From positions 1,984,001 to 2,048,000 of the forward strand of contig NZ_CP114036.1 of the NCBI RefSeq assembly GCF_026898115.1: a stretch of 64,000 bases of DNA, given 5' to 3'. The notes under the pieces are model-generated. The model was not told where the DNA came from and searched no databases. It worked only from the letters and a program-made list of their open reading frames with translations. This DNA is from Streptomyces sp. S465 (lineage in GTDB: Bacteria; Actinomycetota; Actinomycetes; Streptomycetales; Streptomycetaceae). Every line of letters starts with the position of its first letter. The stretch's first letter is position 1. Positions 8,131 to 19,967 of this stretch are shown one piece after another. Made by a program: the position numbers and the translations under genes.

Positions 8131-9252
8131 ATGTCCGCCGAGCCATTCGAGGTCAGCATCACCGAAGCCGAGATCGCGGACCTTCGTGAACGATTGCGAC
8201 GGACACGGTGGCCCGAGCGCGAGCCGGTGGACGACTGGTCACAGGGTTTGCCGCTGGCGTATGCGCAGGAGCTTTGCCGCAGCTGGGCCGAGGACTACGA
8301 CTTCGGGTTCGCCGAGCGGCTGAACGTGTTCCCGCAGTACCGCGACACGATCGACGGGCTGGGCATCCACTTCCTGCACGTCCGCTCGCCGGAGCCGGAC
8401 GCGTTCCCGCTCGTGCTCACGCACGGGTGGCCGGGTTCGGTGCTCGAGTTCCTGGAGGTCCTCGGCCCGCTGACCGACCCGCGCGCGCACGGCGGTGACC
8501 CGGCGGACGCGTTCCACGTGGTCGCGCCGTCGTTGCCCGGGTACGGCTGGAGTGACAAGCCGTCGACGACCGGGTGGGGCATCACCCGCACCGCGCGCGC
8601 CTGGGACACGTTGATGGTCTCGCTGGGTTACGAACGGTACGGCGCGCAGGGCGGTGACTGGGGTTCGGCGGTGTCCGCGGTGCTGGGCGAGGTGGCGCCC
8701 GAGCGGGTCGCCGGCGTGCACCTGAACCTGGGATCCGTGGCGGCGGACACGTTCGACGACCCGACGCCCGCGGAGCTGGCGAATCTCGAGGCCGAGAAGG
8801 AGATGCAGCGCACCGGCCGGGGGTACTCGGCGATCCAGGCGACCCGGCCGCAGACGCTCGGCTACGGCCTCACCGACTCCCCGGCGGGGCAGGCCGCCTG
8901 GATCGCCGAGAAGTTCTGGGCGTGGACGGACAACGACGGCCATCCCGAGGACGCGTTGTCGCGGCAGACGATCCTCGACGAGATCTCGGTCTATTGGTTC
9001 ACCGCGTCGGCCACGTCGTCGGCGCGCCTGTACTGGGAGAGCTTCGCCAACTTCCGGGACAAGGTGACCGCGCCATCCGGGCTGTCGGTCTACCCGCGCG
9101 ACATAACCCGCCCGTCGAGGCGGGAGGCCGAGCTGCGGTTCACCGACCTGCGCTGGTTCGAGGAGCTGCCGCATGGTGGCCACTTCGCCGCGCTGGAGCA
9201 GCCGGAGTCGCTGGTCGAGCAGGTGCGCGGGTTCTTCCGCCTGTTCCGCTGA
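8131..9252 (+). CDS. Epoxide hydrolase (EHN domain, alpha/beta hydrolase)
   Basis: This 373-aa protein has an N-terminal EHN domain (about 5-110, with DLRERLRRTRWPE and FPQYRDTIDGLGIHFLHV). An alpha/beta-hydrolase fold follows, with HGWPGS (oxyanion, about 93), GGDWGS (nucleophile Asp, about 175) and the catalytic histidine in GGHFAALEQPE near 350. Members open epoxides to diols in the cytosol. The ATG at 8131 follows AAGGAGCG at proper spacing. It is close behind the MFS gene and probably in the same transcript, giving exporter plus epoxide detoxification. Confidence 0.9.
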   Translation: MSAEPFEVSITEAEIADLRERLRRTRWPEREPVDDWSQGLPLAYAQELCRSWAEDYDFGFAERLNVFPQYRDTIDGLGIHFLHVRSPEPDAFPLVLTHGWPGSVLEFLEVLGPLTDPRAHGGDPADAFHVVAPSLPGYGWSDKPSTTGWGITRTARAWDTLMVSLGYERYGAQGGDWGSAVSAVLGEVAPERVAGVHLNLGSVAADTFDDPTPAELANLEAEKEMQRTGRGYSAIQATRPQTLGYGLTDSPAGQAAWIAEKFWAWTDNDGHPEDALSRQTILDEISVYWFTASATSSARLYWESFANFRDKVTAPSGLSVYPRDITRPSRREAELRFTDLRWFEELPHGGHFAALEQPESLVEQVRGFFRLFR

Positions 9253-9261
9253 CTGTCCGTG

Positions 9262-10439
<1,178 letters not shown>

Positions 10440-11582
10440 CTACCGGTTCGCGGCTTCGCGAGAGGCGATCCGGTTCGTGCGACCGACCGCGCGGCCCACG
10501 GCGTTGCGCACCGCGAGGCCCGGCCGGGTGCGGGGCACCATGAGCCTGGAGAGCAGGCCGACGCGTCGCTGCCGCGGGCCTACCTCACGGCGGAGCCGCG
10601 ACTCGTAGGCGGTGAAGGCGCGGGCGTGATCACCGGGATGGGCGGCGAGCTCTTCTGCGAGGGCGTACGCGCCCGCCATCGCCATGCTGGACCCGTCGCC
10701 CAGCAGGGCTGTCGCCGCCGCCGCGTCCCCGAGCAGTACGACCCGTCCGCGGGACCACGAGGGCATCCGGACGGTGGTCAGGGGGTCGAAGAACGGAGCC
10801 GGGTGGTCGAGGAACGCCGCCACGAGTTCCGGTGCCCGCCACCGCACGTCGGCGTAGGCGTCGGCCACGGTCTGCTTGTGAAGGGCGATGTTCTTGCGGT
10901 CGTGGGGCGCTAGCTGTGCGGCCCGGAAGGTGAAGATCGCGAGCGGAGTGGTCCGCGAGGGGTGGAGGACCAGCATCCGGTTCGGCGCGGTCAGCATCGT
11001 CATCTCGGTCGGGTCCTCGATGGCGTCGGGTTCCAACGGGACGGTCGCGCCGTACAGGCCCAGGTCGCTCGCGAACTGCCGCTCGGGTCCGAACACCAGG
11101 CGCCGTACGGTGGAGTGTATCCCGTCGGCACCGACTACCAAGTCGAAGCGCCGTGGCGCGGACCGCCGGAAGGTGACGTCCACCCCGCCTTCATCCTGGT
11201 CGAGAGCGGTGACCGTGTCGTCGAACAAGAACTCGGCCTCGGTCTGCGCCGACCGGTGGAGCACCTCGGACAGGTCAGCTCGGGTCACCTCGACCGTCGG
11301 AGCCTTGTCCGAGGTGAGCGGGAGTTGCAGGATCCGCCTGCCGCCGGGGTCGAGCAGGGTCAGCGACCGATTGCGGGTGGCGAGCCCGCGGAGCTGCGGA
11401 AGGATGCCCATGCGCTCGGCGACCGGGATCGCGGGCCCCTTCACCACGATCGCGCTACCACCGGAGCGCAGTTGCCGGGCGTGTTCGACGACCGTCGGCC
11501 GGTATCCATTCCGGGACAGCCAGTACGCGAGTGCCGGCCCTGCGATTCCGGCACCGACTATCAGCACCTCGGGCTTCTTCAT
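10440..11582 (-). CDS. FAD-dependent monooxygenase (PHBH/TetX-like)
   Basis: This 380-aa flavoprotein monooxygenase has the FAD motif VGAGIAGPALAYWLSRNGY at residues 8-26 and the DG motif VVGADGIHSTVRRL near 150. It also has the second FAD contact LLGDAAAATALLGDG near 275. It hydroxylates an organic substrate, often an aromatic compound or antibiotic, with NAD(P)H and O2. The substrate is unknown. The ATG at 11582 follows AGAGGTC. It diverges from an ArsR regulator, with two perfect operators between the genes, which makes repression by that protein very likely. The pair is flanked on both sides by pieces of IS-B. Confidence 0.88.
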   Translation of the reverse strand: MKKPEVLIVGAGIAGPALAYWLSRNGYRPTVVEHARQLRSGGSAIVVKGPAIPVAERMGILPQLRGLATRNRSLTLLDPGGRRILQLPLTSDKAPTVEVTRADLSEVLHRSAQTEAEFLFDDTVTALDQDEGGVDVTFRRSAPRRFDLVVGADGIHSTVRRLVFGPERQFASDLGLYGATVPLEPDAIEDPTEMTMLTAPNRMLVLHPSRTTPLAIFTFRAAQLAPHDRKNIALHKQTVADAYADVRWRAPELVAAFLDHPAPFFDPLTTVRMPSWSRGRVVLLGDAAAATALLGDGSSMAMAGAYALAEELAAHPGDHARAFTAYESRLRREVGPRQRRVGLLSRLMVPRTRPGLAVRNAVGRAVGRTNRIASREAANR

Positions 11583-11677
11583 GACGATGACCTCTAGGAG
11601 TGTCGATGACCAGGTCCGCGGCGAGTGCCGGGCCGGGGTTCAGGGAACGGCGGCACGGGGCAGCGCTAATCGGGTCA

Positions 11678-11739
11678 AGGTACGATCAGTTTCGTACCTC
11701 AGGGGAGCACATCCTTGAGGTACGATGCAAGTCGTACCT
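11678..11739. promoter_or_regulatory. Twin palindromic operators between FAD monooxygenase and ArsR genes
   Basis: Two 22-bp sites (11678-11699 and 11718-11739) share the arms AGGTACGA and TCGTACCT around different 6-bp centres. They are exactly 40 bp apart start to start, about four helical turns, so dimers could sit on one face. The sites lie in the divergent promoter region and are typical of ArsR-type dimer targets. Confidence 0.8.
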
Positions 11740-11753
11740 GAAGGGGGTGCCGC

Positions 11754-12089
11754 GTGACCGGGAGAAACCTGGTCGGCCCGGAGGCCGATGCGCTCGATCT
11801 GGGTGCGGTATTTCGCGCCCTCGCCGACGAGCACCGTCGTTCGGTGATGACGGAGTTGGCCGCCGACCGCAGCGACAGCGAGCGGGGCTGCAACTCGTTC
11901 AATCTTCCGATCTCGAAGCAGACCCAGACCCACCACTTCCGGGTCCTGCGCGAGGCAGGTCTCATTGACGAGATCGACTACGGCAACCGCAAGGGCATCC
12001 GACTACGACGCGCGGACATCGAGAAGAGATTCCCCGGGCTGCTCACGCTCCTGGGCGCAGAGTCCCCGGGCGGTACTGCTCCTCGCTGA
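11754..12089 (+). CDS. ArsR-family winged-helix repressor
   Basis: This 111-aa protein begins with GTG at 11754. The winged helix is visible as FRALADEHRRSVMTELAA (about 20-37), LPISKQTQTHHFRVLREAGL (about 53-72) and the wing IDYGNRKGIRLRRADIE. No metal-binding cysteine pair of the arsenic type is present (one Cys near 47), so a small organic ligand is more likely. The protein presumably binds the two palindromes just upstream and controls the divergent monooxygenase and itself. From 12090 to 12389 no gene is recognisable. Confidence 0.88.
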   Translation: MTGRNLVGPEADALDLGAVFRALADEHRRSVMTELAADRSDSERGCNSFNLPISKQTQTHHFRVLREAGLIDEIDYGNRKGIRLRRADIEKRFPGLLTLLGAESPGGTAPR

Positions 12090-12389
12090 ACACAGCTGAG
12101 CACACCGGAAGGAGTCCGAGTCGGCCCTGAGCCGCGAGCTCGACCGGATCCAGCTCGCGACCGGCTCGCAGGTAGCCGAGCACGACGCGGACACGAATGG
12201 ATCGGTGTCGCTCCGACCACCGTCCCGCGCTCGTGATCGGCGCCGAGCACTTCCGCGCGCTCCACTGAGGTTTCCTCAACCTGCGCGCGGAGCAGGGCCA
12301 CTTGGGGTGAGGGCGGGGTCCGGGCGTGGAGAAGCTCCTGTTAGACAGGTGCGTATCGAGTCCGAGCCGTCCTGCCAGGAACTTTCCGC

Positions 12390-12671
12390 ATGCTTGCCTA
12401 CCCGGCCGGAGTCGATCTGTCCACCTCCGCTCTGCGCTTCCTCGCCCGTGAGCTGACCGCACGTCGTCTTGCGCAAGGGACACGATGGCGCCGGCTGGCC
12501 GCCGGACGGCAGGCGCTGCTCGTGCTGGCCCATCTACGATCCGGCCATACCTACGCCCAGCTTGCCGCCGGATTCGGTGTGGGCACCACCACCGCCTACC
12601 GGAACATCGCCAAGGCCGTCGACATCCTGGCCGCTCTGCCTCCAACCCTCGCCGAGGCGGTGAGGACAGCT
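12390..12671 (+). pseudogene. IS5-family transposase N-terminal fragment
   Basis: About 92 residues with AGVDLSTSALRFLAREL, GTRWRRLAAGRQALLVLAHL and [20 protein letters not shown] form the N-terminal helix-turn-helix region of IS5-group (Tnp_4) transposases. The frame then runs without a break into an IS-A fragment at LAEAVRTAS, so the DDE domain is lost. Confidence 0.65.
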
Positions 12672-12880
12672 TCCGGCGCGCTGCTGCACCGGCTGCCCCT
12701 GCACGTCCTGCGACAGTTACGGCTGCTCGTACGCCCCGACACGGTACTGCGTTGGCACCGCGACCTCGTCGCAACGCCGCCATACCTCCTCCTGCCGGCC
12801 CAAACGCCCGGGACGACCGCGCACCGTGCGCTCGATCCGCATCCTGGTGCTGCGGCTGGCGAAGGAGAACCCCGCACCAG
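12672..12880 (+). pseudogene. IS-A transposase internal fragment
   Basis: [20 protein letters not shown] and VLRWHRDLV, then [19 protein letters not shown] in a neighbouring frame, match the intact IS-A transposase of 21.1-22.2 kb (its residues about 65-125). Both ends are cut: IS5-like sequence on the left and IS-B sequence on the right. Confidence 0.65.
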
Positions 12881-13210
12881 ACGACGGTGCCAGGCCAGCA
12901 GCGTGCCTGGAGTGACCAGCCGATGGCAGCGTAATGCGGGTGGCAGGTGCCGTGCGAGAGCGGAGAGCACGGCACGAGCAGCCCATGAGAGCCGCGGCCG
13001 CTCGATCTGCCGACGCAGCACAGCGACCTCATGGCGGAGAGCGAGGATCTCGGCGTTGTTCGCGGGGGCGGACCGGCCCAGTAAGAGCAGGCAACCAAGC
13101 AGTCGGCAGAAGATCAGGTAGAGCAGTCGCAGACCCACAATCATTGATCATGCCCATACTTGGACGATCGCAGGTCAACCACCGTACGCCAATAAAAACA
13201 CCCTTCAGGG
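12881..13210 (-). mobile_element. IS-B remnant: 5' end with terminal repeat
   Basis: The minus strand encodes the IS-B transposase N-terminus from 13144 ([56 protein letters not shown]) and stops matching near 12885. The outer end GACACCCTTCAGG-like sequence (13198-13210) equals the end at 27901-27913. Together with the remnant at 9262-9840 it brackets the monooxygenase/ArsR pair. From 13211 to 13534 nothing else is recognised. Confidence 0.65.
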
Positions 13211-13534
13211 ACGTCCACGGCCGACACGCCGACTTCGGGAACCGCTGGTCGGAACACGCCTCTGTTGAGTCAGACCGTGGCCGGACGCCGGGCCGGCGGC
13301 ACACCCCGAGCGGGCCAGCCCCGGGGGGCGGCAGGAACCTCACGAGCCATCCAACCCAGCGTCCTACAGCACGCTACGAGCGGCCAACCCGACCGCGCAC
13401 CGCTATAGCCAATACGAGTCGGGAACCTCACCGAGTCACAGGTCGCCCGCCCTGACCAGTCCCGAAGGCGTGGGAGCTGTCATGAAGAGGCCTCTGCGTC
13501 CTTCAATCCGGGATAGACGTCGACGGAGTGGAGC

Positions 13535-13567
13535 CAGGATCATCCCGGCTCCACTCCAGGTGCGGGC
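13535..13567 (-). terminator. Terminator hairpin downstream of xlnA
   Basis: The arms GGAGTGGAGCC(A)GGAT and ATCC(C)GGCTCCACTCC form a long, nearly perfect stem starting 46 bases past the xylanase stop. There is no T-run, as is common in Streptomyces. Confidence 0.7.
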
Positions 13568-13612
13568 ACTGTAGGTCTTCAGCGATTCACCCTCGGTTCG
13601 TGGCATGTCCCA

Positions 13613-15064
<1,452 letters not shown>

Positions 15065-15186
15065 TCACGGAAGGAATGCAGGCGCAGGGGGGTGCCTCGT
15101 CCGCTCCCCCTCGGCGGACGGACACCGGAACGTGACGGGGGTGGCGCAGGCTTTGGTGCGCGGAACTGTCGTGCGGTACCGACACG

Positions 15187-15202
15187 GTTCGAGATCTCGA
15201 AC
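15187..15202. promoter_or_regulatory. Perfect 16-bp palindrome upstream of xlnA
   Basis: GTTCGAGATCTCGAAC is fully self-complementary and starts 144 bp upstream of the xlnA start. It is a candidate operator for sugar-dependent control of the xylan cassette. The cognate regulator is not in the window. Confidence 0.5.
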
Positions 15203-15237
15203 TATGACCGGCTTCTCAAGCAGGGATGATTGAGGCA

Positions 15238-15255
15238 TTGACGATGACTCGTCAA
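15238..15255. promoter_or_regulatory. Inverted repeat TTGACGA-N4-TCGTCAA
   Basis: Perfect 7-bp arms separated by four bases, about 195 bp upstream of xlnA and 267 bp upstream of the GH62 gene. It could serve either divergent gene. Confidence 0.45.
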
Positions 15256-15287
15256 CACTCCTCGCAGAAGAAGTTTCCGTTCCTCGT

Positions 15288-15440
15288 CCGAAAATTTCCG
15301 GACCCCGGCGAGCCCGACGGCGAACCCCCGTCGTCGCCGGAGGCGCTATTTGTGGACAGATCGGCGACAGGCCTTGACCAACGGGCCCCACATTCCTAGC
15401 TTGTGGCGCCAGAGCATCCGGAATTTCTTCGAAATGTTCC
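15288..15440. promoter_or_regulatory. GAAA/TTTC-type repeats in the xylan-gene promoter region
   Basis: CCGAAAATTTCCGG (15288-15301) and GGAATTTCTTCGAAA with TTCC after two bases (15420-15440) are imperfect inverted repeats built from GAAA and TTTC. Similar CGAAA-TTTCG elements are known upstream of streptomycete xylanase genes, so these may be the xylan-response sites. The assignment is by resemblance only. Confidence 0.4.
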
Positions 15441-15521
15441 GTGATTGCTCCTGCCCCCGGGCACGTCCGCTCCGCGGTTCATCGGGGTCACGTCACCACC
15501 GCCCCCAAAGGAGGCCCTCTG

Positions 15522-16988
15522 ATGTGGTTTCGCCACCCGCCCCCGGCCCGTCCAAGACGCTTACTCGCCGTCCTTGCGCCTTTGCTGCTCGTGGCCACCT
15601 TCCTCGGTGCCCAGCCCGCCGACGCGGCGACCGTAGACCCCAACGCCTCGTATGTGCTGGTCAACCGCAACAGCGGCAAGGCCCTGGACGTCTACAACAT
15701 GGCGACCGGCGACGGCGCCCGCATCACCCAGTGGACCAGGAACGATCAGAACCAGCAGCAGTGGCAGTTCGTCGATTCCGGGGGCGGCTACTACCGCATC
15801 AAGTCCCGCCACTCGGGCAAGGTGCTGGACGTCTCCAACCGGTCCACCGCGAACGGTGGTTCGATCGTCCAGTGGGCCGACCTGAACGGCACCAACCAGC
15901 AGTGGCGGCTGGCCGACAGCCCGGATGGATACGTGAGGCTCATCGCGCGCCACAGCGACAAGGCCCTCGAAGTACAAGGTGCCTCCACCGCCGACAACGC
16001 GAACGTCGTCCAGTACGACGACTGGGGCGGCACCAACCAGCAGTGGCAGCTCGTCAAGGTCGGCGGCAACGACCCCGGCGCGTGCGATCTTCCATCGACC
16101 TACCGGTGGACATCAACGGGCGCGCTGGCGCAGCCCAAGCCGGGGTGGGTCTCGCTCAAGGACTTCACCGTCGTCCCCTACAACGGCAGGCAACTCGTCT
16201 ACGCGACGACGCACGACACGGGGACGACATGGGGTTCGATGAACTTCGGCCTGTTCACCAACTGGTCGGAGATGGCATCGGCCGGCCAGAACACGATGTC
16301 GGCTTCCACCGTCGCGCCCACGCTCTTCTACTTCGCACCGAAGAACATCTGGGTGCTCGCCTACCAATGGGGTGGCACCGCCTTCTCCTACCGGACGTCG
16401 AGCGACCCCACCAACCCGAATGGCTGGTCGTCCCAGCAGGTGCTCTTCTCCGGAAGCATCTCCGGCTCCGGAACCGGGCCCATCGACCAGACGCTCATCG
16501 CCGACGGGACGAACATGTACCTGTTCTTCGCCGGTGACAACGGCAAGATCTACCGGGCCAGTATGCCGATCGGGAACTTCCCGGGCAGCTTCGGCACGAA
16601 CTCGACAGTGGTCATGAGCGATACGACGAACAATCTGTTCGAAGCCCCGCAGGTCTACAAGCTCCAGGGCCAGAACCGCTACCTCATGATCGTCGAGGCG
16701 ATCGGCTCGCAGGGCCGCTACTTCCGCTCGTTCACGGCCACCAGTCTGAACGGCTCGTGGACGCCCCAGGCCGCGACCGAGAGCAATCCCTTCGCCGGCA
16801 AGGCCAACAGTGGCGCCACCTGGACCAACGACATCAGCCATGGCGAACTGATCCGCACCAGCCCCGATCAGACCATGACCGTCGATCCCTGCCATCTGCA
16901 GTTGCTCTACCAGGGTCGCAGCCCCAACTCCGGCGGCGACTACGGCCTCCTGCCCTACCGTCCGGGTCTGCTGACTCTGCAGCGCTGA
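15522..16988 (+). CDS. abfB: Secreted alpha-L-arabinofuranosidase, CBM13 plus GH62
   Basis: This 488-aa protein starts with an Arg-rich signal peptide ending near QPADA/ATV (about residue 35). A ricin-type CBM13 (about 38-185) follows, with three repeats of the HSGKVLDV / NQQWRL kind. The GH62 five-bladed catalytic domain (about 190-488) includes [31 protein letters not shown] and YLMIVEAIG. It removes arabinose side chains from arabinoxylan and so helps the divergent xylanase. The ATG at 15522 has AAAGGAGG nine bases upstream, which rules out the longer in-frame extension. The next gene-like sequence is only a pseudogene. Confidence 0.93.
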   Translation: MWFRHPPPARPRRLLAVLAPLLLVATFLGAQPADAATVDPNASYVLVNRNSGKALDVYNMATGDGARITQWTRNDQNQQQWQFVDSGGGYYRIKSRHSGKVLDVSNRSTANGGSIVQWADLNGTNQQWRLADSPDGYVRLIARHSDKALEVQGASTADNANVVQYDDWGGTNQQWQLVKVGGNDPGACDLPSTYRWTSTGALAQPKPGWVSLKDFTVVPYNGRQLVYATTHDTGTTWGSMNFGLFTNWSEMASAGQNTMSASTVAPTLFYFAPKNIWVLAYQWGGTAFSYRTSSDPTNPNGWSSQQVLFSGSISGSGTGPIDQTLIADGTNMYLFFAGDNGKIYRASMPIGNFPGSFGTNSTVVMSDTTNNLFEAPQVYKLQGQNRYLMIVEAIGSQGRYFRSFTATSLNGSWTPQAATESNPFAGKANSGATWTNDISHGELIRTSPDQTMTVDPCHLQLLYQGRSPNSGGDYGLLPYRPGLLTLQR

Positions 16989-17024
16989 CGGCGTGACACG
17001 AGTCGAGACGGTGGGGGTGAGCGG

Positions 17025-17072
17025 GGTCGGGGACCGGCGCGGTGGCTGATGCACCGATTCCGGTCCCCGGCC
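17025..17072 (+). terminator. Terminator hairpin after the GH62 gene
   Basis: The arms GGTCGGGGACCGG (17025-17037) and CCGGTCCCCGGCC (17060-17072) pair with one G-T wobble, 37 bases past the stop. Confidence 0.7.
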
Positions 17073-17146
17073 TCCTCAGTGCTGTGTGCCCGGCATCGTG
17101 GCCCAGAACGCGCACTGGTGTTCCGTCGAGTACCGGTCGTCGTCGA

Positions 17147-17310
17147 TCAGGGCACTTCTGCCCCGGCCCGCAGCGACAGCATCAGGCCCTTGCCGCTGTG
17201 ATAGCCGGGCCAGACCATCTGCCCGGCGGCCCGCCGGCCGGTCTTCGTGAAGGCGCCCCAGTACCGCGTCATCTCGTGGGCGAGGCTCTCCGCACTTGTG
17301 GCCACGACAG
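17147..17310 (-). pseudogene. Carboxylesterase type B C-terminal remnant
   Basis: The minus frame ending with TGA at 17147-17149 reads ESLAHEMTRYWGAFTKTG, then MVWPGYHSGKGLMLSLRAG. This is the typical tail of para-nitrobenzyl-esterase-like proteins (helix with RYWGAFARTG, then WPxY). Nothing upstream continues the family, so only about 50 residues survive. The rest of 16989-17419 holds only the GH62 terminator hairpin. Confidence 0.55.
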
Positions 17311-18803
17311 GGGGAATCCCAGGTCAGGTCCCTGCGGGGCGTGAGGTGGTCGCGTGGTGTGCCCCTGGGTCGAGACTGGAATCGTCGGCATCTTGCACCA
17401 CTCCCGGGAGGCGATCACCATGCGCTCCTCCGCCGACCGAGGACGCGTCTACCGCCGCTGCGGCTGCCGCGATACCAACCGCCGCCAGCTCGGAACCCAC
17501 TGCCCCCGACTGGCCACCGACGGTGAACACGGAAGCTGGACTATCGCCGTCGACCTCCCCTCCCCCGACCACAAGCGCACCACCGTCCGCCGCGGCGGCT
17601 TCCCCACCAAGGACACCGCCCGAACCGCGCTGCGGCGCATGCTCGAAGGTGAGGCCGACGGGTTCACCGCCGATCCCAACCAGACCGTCGCCGACTACCT
17701 CACCACCTGACTCGAAGGGAAATCGTACGTACTCAAGCCGACAACCGTGGCCCGCTACCGGGATTACGTCCCCCACGACCTCATCCCCACGCTGGGCACA
17801 TTGAAGCTGGACGAGCTCGGTCACCGCCACATCGCGGGATTCGCGCACTCTCAACTCGACGCCGGCCGCGGCCGGGTCACCGTGTACCGCTGCCTGGCCA
17901 CGCTCTCCAGCACCCTGGGCGACGCGGTGCGCCAGCATCGCCTCGCCCACAATCCCGCACGCCCCGCCGTCATCCCCCGCCCCGCTGCACCCGAACGCCA
18001 TGTGTGGACACCCCAGGAGACGGTCCGGTTCCTGGACTACTGCCACGACGCCGACCCTCCCTCATCGCCAATCTGTGCGAGCTCCTCATCGGCACCGGCA
18101 TGCGCAAGGGCGAGGCCCTCGGCCTGCACTGGGCCGACGTCCACACCGACGAACAGGTGCTCTACGTCCGCTACACCCTCTCCGCCATCAACAACTCCCG
18201 CCTGGTCATCACCCCACCCAAAACCCGCGCCAGCAAGAACTGAGTCGCCCTCTCACCACGTGTAATCAAAGCTCTCGAACAGCGCGCCACAGCCACCCGC
18301 ACCCATATCAAGACCCATCAGATCTGTTCACCGATCTCGTCTTCTGCCGACCCGACGGACAACCGCTCCGGCCCCAGACCGTCCTGGACCGATTCCGCAA
18401 ACGCGCCAAAAAAGCCAAGGTGCCCCGCATCACCCTGCACGATCTGCGTCACCTCGCCGCCACGCTCACCCTCACCGCAGGCGTCCCCCTCGCCATCGTC
18501 TCCAAGACTCTGCGCCACTCCACCCTCTCCACCACCGCCAACATCTACAGCCACCTCACCCAGCAAGCCGCACACGACGCCGTCAACGCCATCGACACCA
18601 CCCTCACCCAAGCCGACGCCCGCAGCAGCCGCCATCCACACTGGCCCGCCTGGCTGCGACCACACCGCGACCACACCAACCAGCACCACAGCCCGCTCAG
18701 AGCGCTCTACTCCCCCGCCCTGGCACACACTTCACCCTCCGCGTCCCAGCCCCAGGGAACGCATGCGACCACCATGCGACCACCACGCCGAAACACACGG
18801 AAA

Positions 18804-18836
18804 GAGGCCGCCTCCGCTACCCGCGGAAACGGCCTC
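18804..18836. terminator. Hairpin inside the integrase 3' region
   Basis: GAGGCCG (18804-18810) and CGGCCTC (18830-18836) form a 7-bp stem just before the candidate attachment site. No T-run. Confidence 0.4.
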
Positions 18837-18852
18837 CGACCTGCGATGATGC

Positions 18853-18889
18853 TGGTCGGGACGACAGGATCTGCGACCCCTTGCCCCCC
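18853..18889. other. Candidate degenerate attachment site (tRNA 3'-end-like)
   Basis: Read on the minus strand, this stretch resembles the variable loop, T-arm and acceptor end of a tRNA (…GGGGTCGCAG…TCCTGTCGTCCCGACC). About six bases of the T-loop (TTCAAA region) are missing. Location at the integrase 3' end fits an attL/attR scar. No complete tRNA is present. Confidence 0.45.
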
Positions 18890-18951
18890 GCCGAGACGTC
18901 AGCAACCGGGCGTCAGCCGACTACGCTGAAGTCCTGACCGAAGAGGGCGCG

Positions 18952-19317
18952 GTGGTATGCGACTTCCGGTTTGCGCACTCCATCCCGATGTTGTTGCCGG
19001 GTGGGGTCTCCGTTGTTGCGCTGTGGGACCAACCGGTTGGTTTCCGCTCGCTCTTCGAGATGCACGACGAATGGATCGCCTTACCTCGCCAGCACCTCCC
19101 CGAAGGTGATATGGGTGATATCTGTCGCAAACTCTCTTTTGGTTCCTCCGCGCTACCCAACGTACCGAAATGCAACGTCCAGTTGATCCCCAACAGCATG
19201 ACGAGGGACACTACCTGGCGGACCGAGTGGCACCCGCTTCGGCATCCTCCCGCGCAGGTCATCGGAAGCCATCTACCCATGCATTACTGGGCAGTTGACC
19301 TCAGGGTTTCGTGGTAG
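18952..19317 (+). CDS. Hypothetical protein, doubtful
   Basis: A GTG-started 121-aa frame includes MLLPGGVSVVALWDQPVGF and EMHDEWIALPRQHLPEGDMG. I recognise no family. Base composition is lower in GC than its neighbours, and codon bias is weak but present. A competing minus frame exists. It lies between the integrase scar and the next hypothetical gene. It could equally be non-coding. Confidence 0.25.
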   Translation: MVCDFRFAHSIPMLLPGGVSVVALWDQPVGFRSLFEMHDEWIALPRQHLPEGDMGDICRKLSFGSSALPNVPKCNVQLIPNSMTRDTTWRTEWHPLRHPPAQVIGSHLPMHYWAVDLRVSW

Positions 19318-19358
19318 CGTCCTTGATCGGAGGGACAGTGCAACCTGGAAGGGAATTC

Positions 19359-19967
19359 GTGAACACGGAGAAGATCACCGCTCGCCGCCTCTCGCTGGAA
19401 GAGGTGACGAAGCTCAGCGTGAAGGACAGGCTGTTCATTTCCGCCGACACGGCACAACTCAAGCTTCCCGACTGCTATGTCCCTGCTTTTCTGACCAAGT
19501 CCGGTGAGGATTTCGAGGGCGGCTCGATCACGGCGAGAACCGTGTTCCAGGAAGAAGTCTCCTGCCTTCCCGACGACGAGAGTGACGCCGGAGTCTACTT
19601 GGCTGACGAGAACGGCTCGGTGACCATCGAGGTCCTCCAGTCCGCCGGTGTCGTGCTGGACCTGGCACTTTTCGTCCCTGGTGGGGACAAGGGCGCCCTC
19701 ACGGCCCTTTACGCCGCGGCCCGGCAGGCCTTCGGCGCCGACACCGTACAAATCTGGCGCCAGGGCCTCAAGGAGGTTCCCGACGTGAAGGTCGACATCT
19801 TCGAGGAGCAGATTCCCCGGGGGCGCAAGGGGACCGACAACCCCAAACGTGACCGTCGCGCGTTCGACACCTACCCCACCCGTGCAGACTTCATCGAGTT
19901 CTCCGCGGGGTGGAAGCCGGTCATTGAAATTCACAGGCCGATTGTTGACGACACCCCCACCATCTGA
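19359..19967 (+). CDS. Hypothetical protein, about 202 aa
   Basis: Good codon bias supports a real gene starting with GTG at 19359, preceded by GGAAGGG at five bases. The protein is soluble, mixed alpha/beta and acidic. It contains LSLEEVTKLSVKDRLFISAD near the start, a long central part with VTIEVLQSAGVVLDLALFVP, and a C-terminus with TRADFIEFSAGWKPVIEIHR. No signal peptide, membrane segment or catalytic motif is obvious and I do not recognise the family. A second GTG at 19338 has its ribosome site too close. Confidence 0.6.
   Translation: MNTEKITARRLSLEEVTKLSVKDRLFISADTAQLKLPDCYVPAFLTKSGEDFEGGSITARTVFQEEVSCLPDDESDAGVYLADENGSVTIEVLQSAGVVLDLALFVPGGDKGALTALYAAARQAFGADTVQIWRQGLKEVPDVKVDIFEEQIPRGRKGTDNPKRDRRAFDTYPTRADFIEFSAGWKPVIEIHRPIVDDTPTI

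Larger units (their letters stand above)
17420..18929 (+). pseudogene. Tyrosine integrase of an integrative element, two stops and two frameshifts
   Basis: The frames join to give a streptomycete phage/plasmid integrase. The N-terminus is MRSSADRGRVYRRCGCRD. The SAM-like core-binding domain includes TVARYRDYVPHDLIPTLGTL. The catalytic domain has the Arg in GTGMRKGEALGLHW, the H-x-x-R box HDLRHLAAT and the Tyr in STTANIYSHLTQ. TGA codons at 17708 and 18241 each stand where Trp is expected, and frameshifts lie near 18055 and 18300. It cannot make a full protein. A degenerate tRNA-end-like sequence overlaps the 3' end, as expected for an element that integrates into a tRNA gene. Confidence 0.8.

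Noticed and set aside
6636..8162. A 508-codon minus-strand frame opposite the MFS gene
   Set aside because: Arg/Gly/Asp-rich shadow; the plus strand encodes an obvious transporter with a ribosome site.
12090..12389. Short frame ending near a possible protein C-terminus (about 12118-12268)
   Set aside because: No recognisable family and needs a frameshift; not enough to call.
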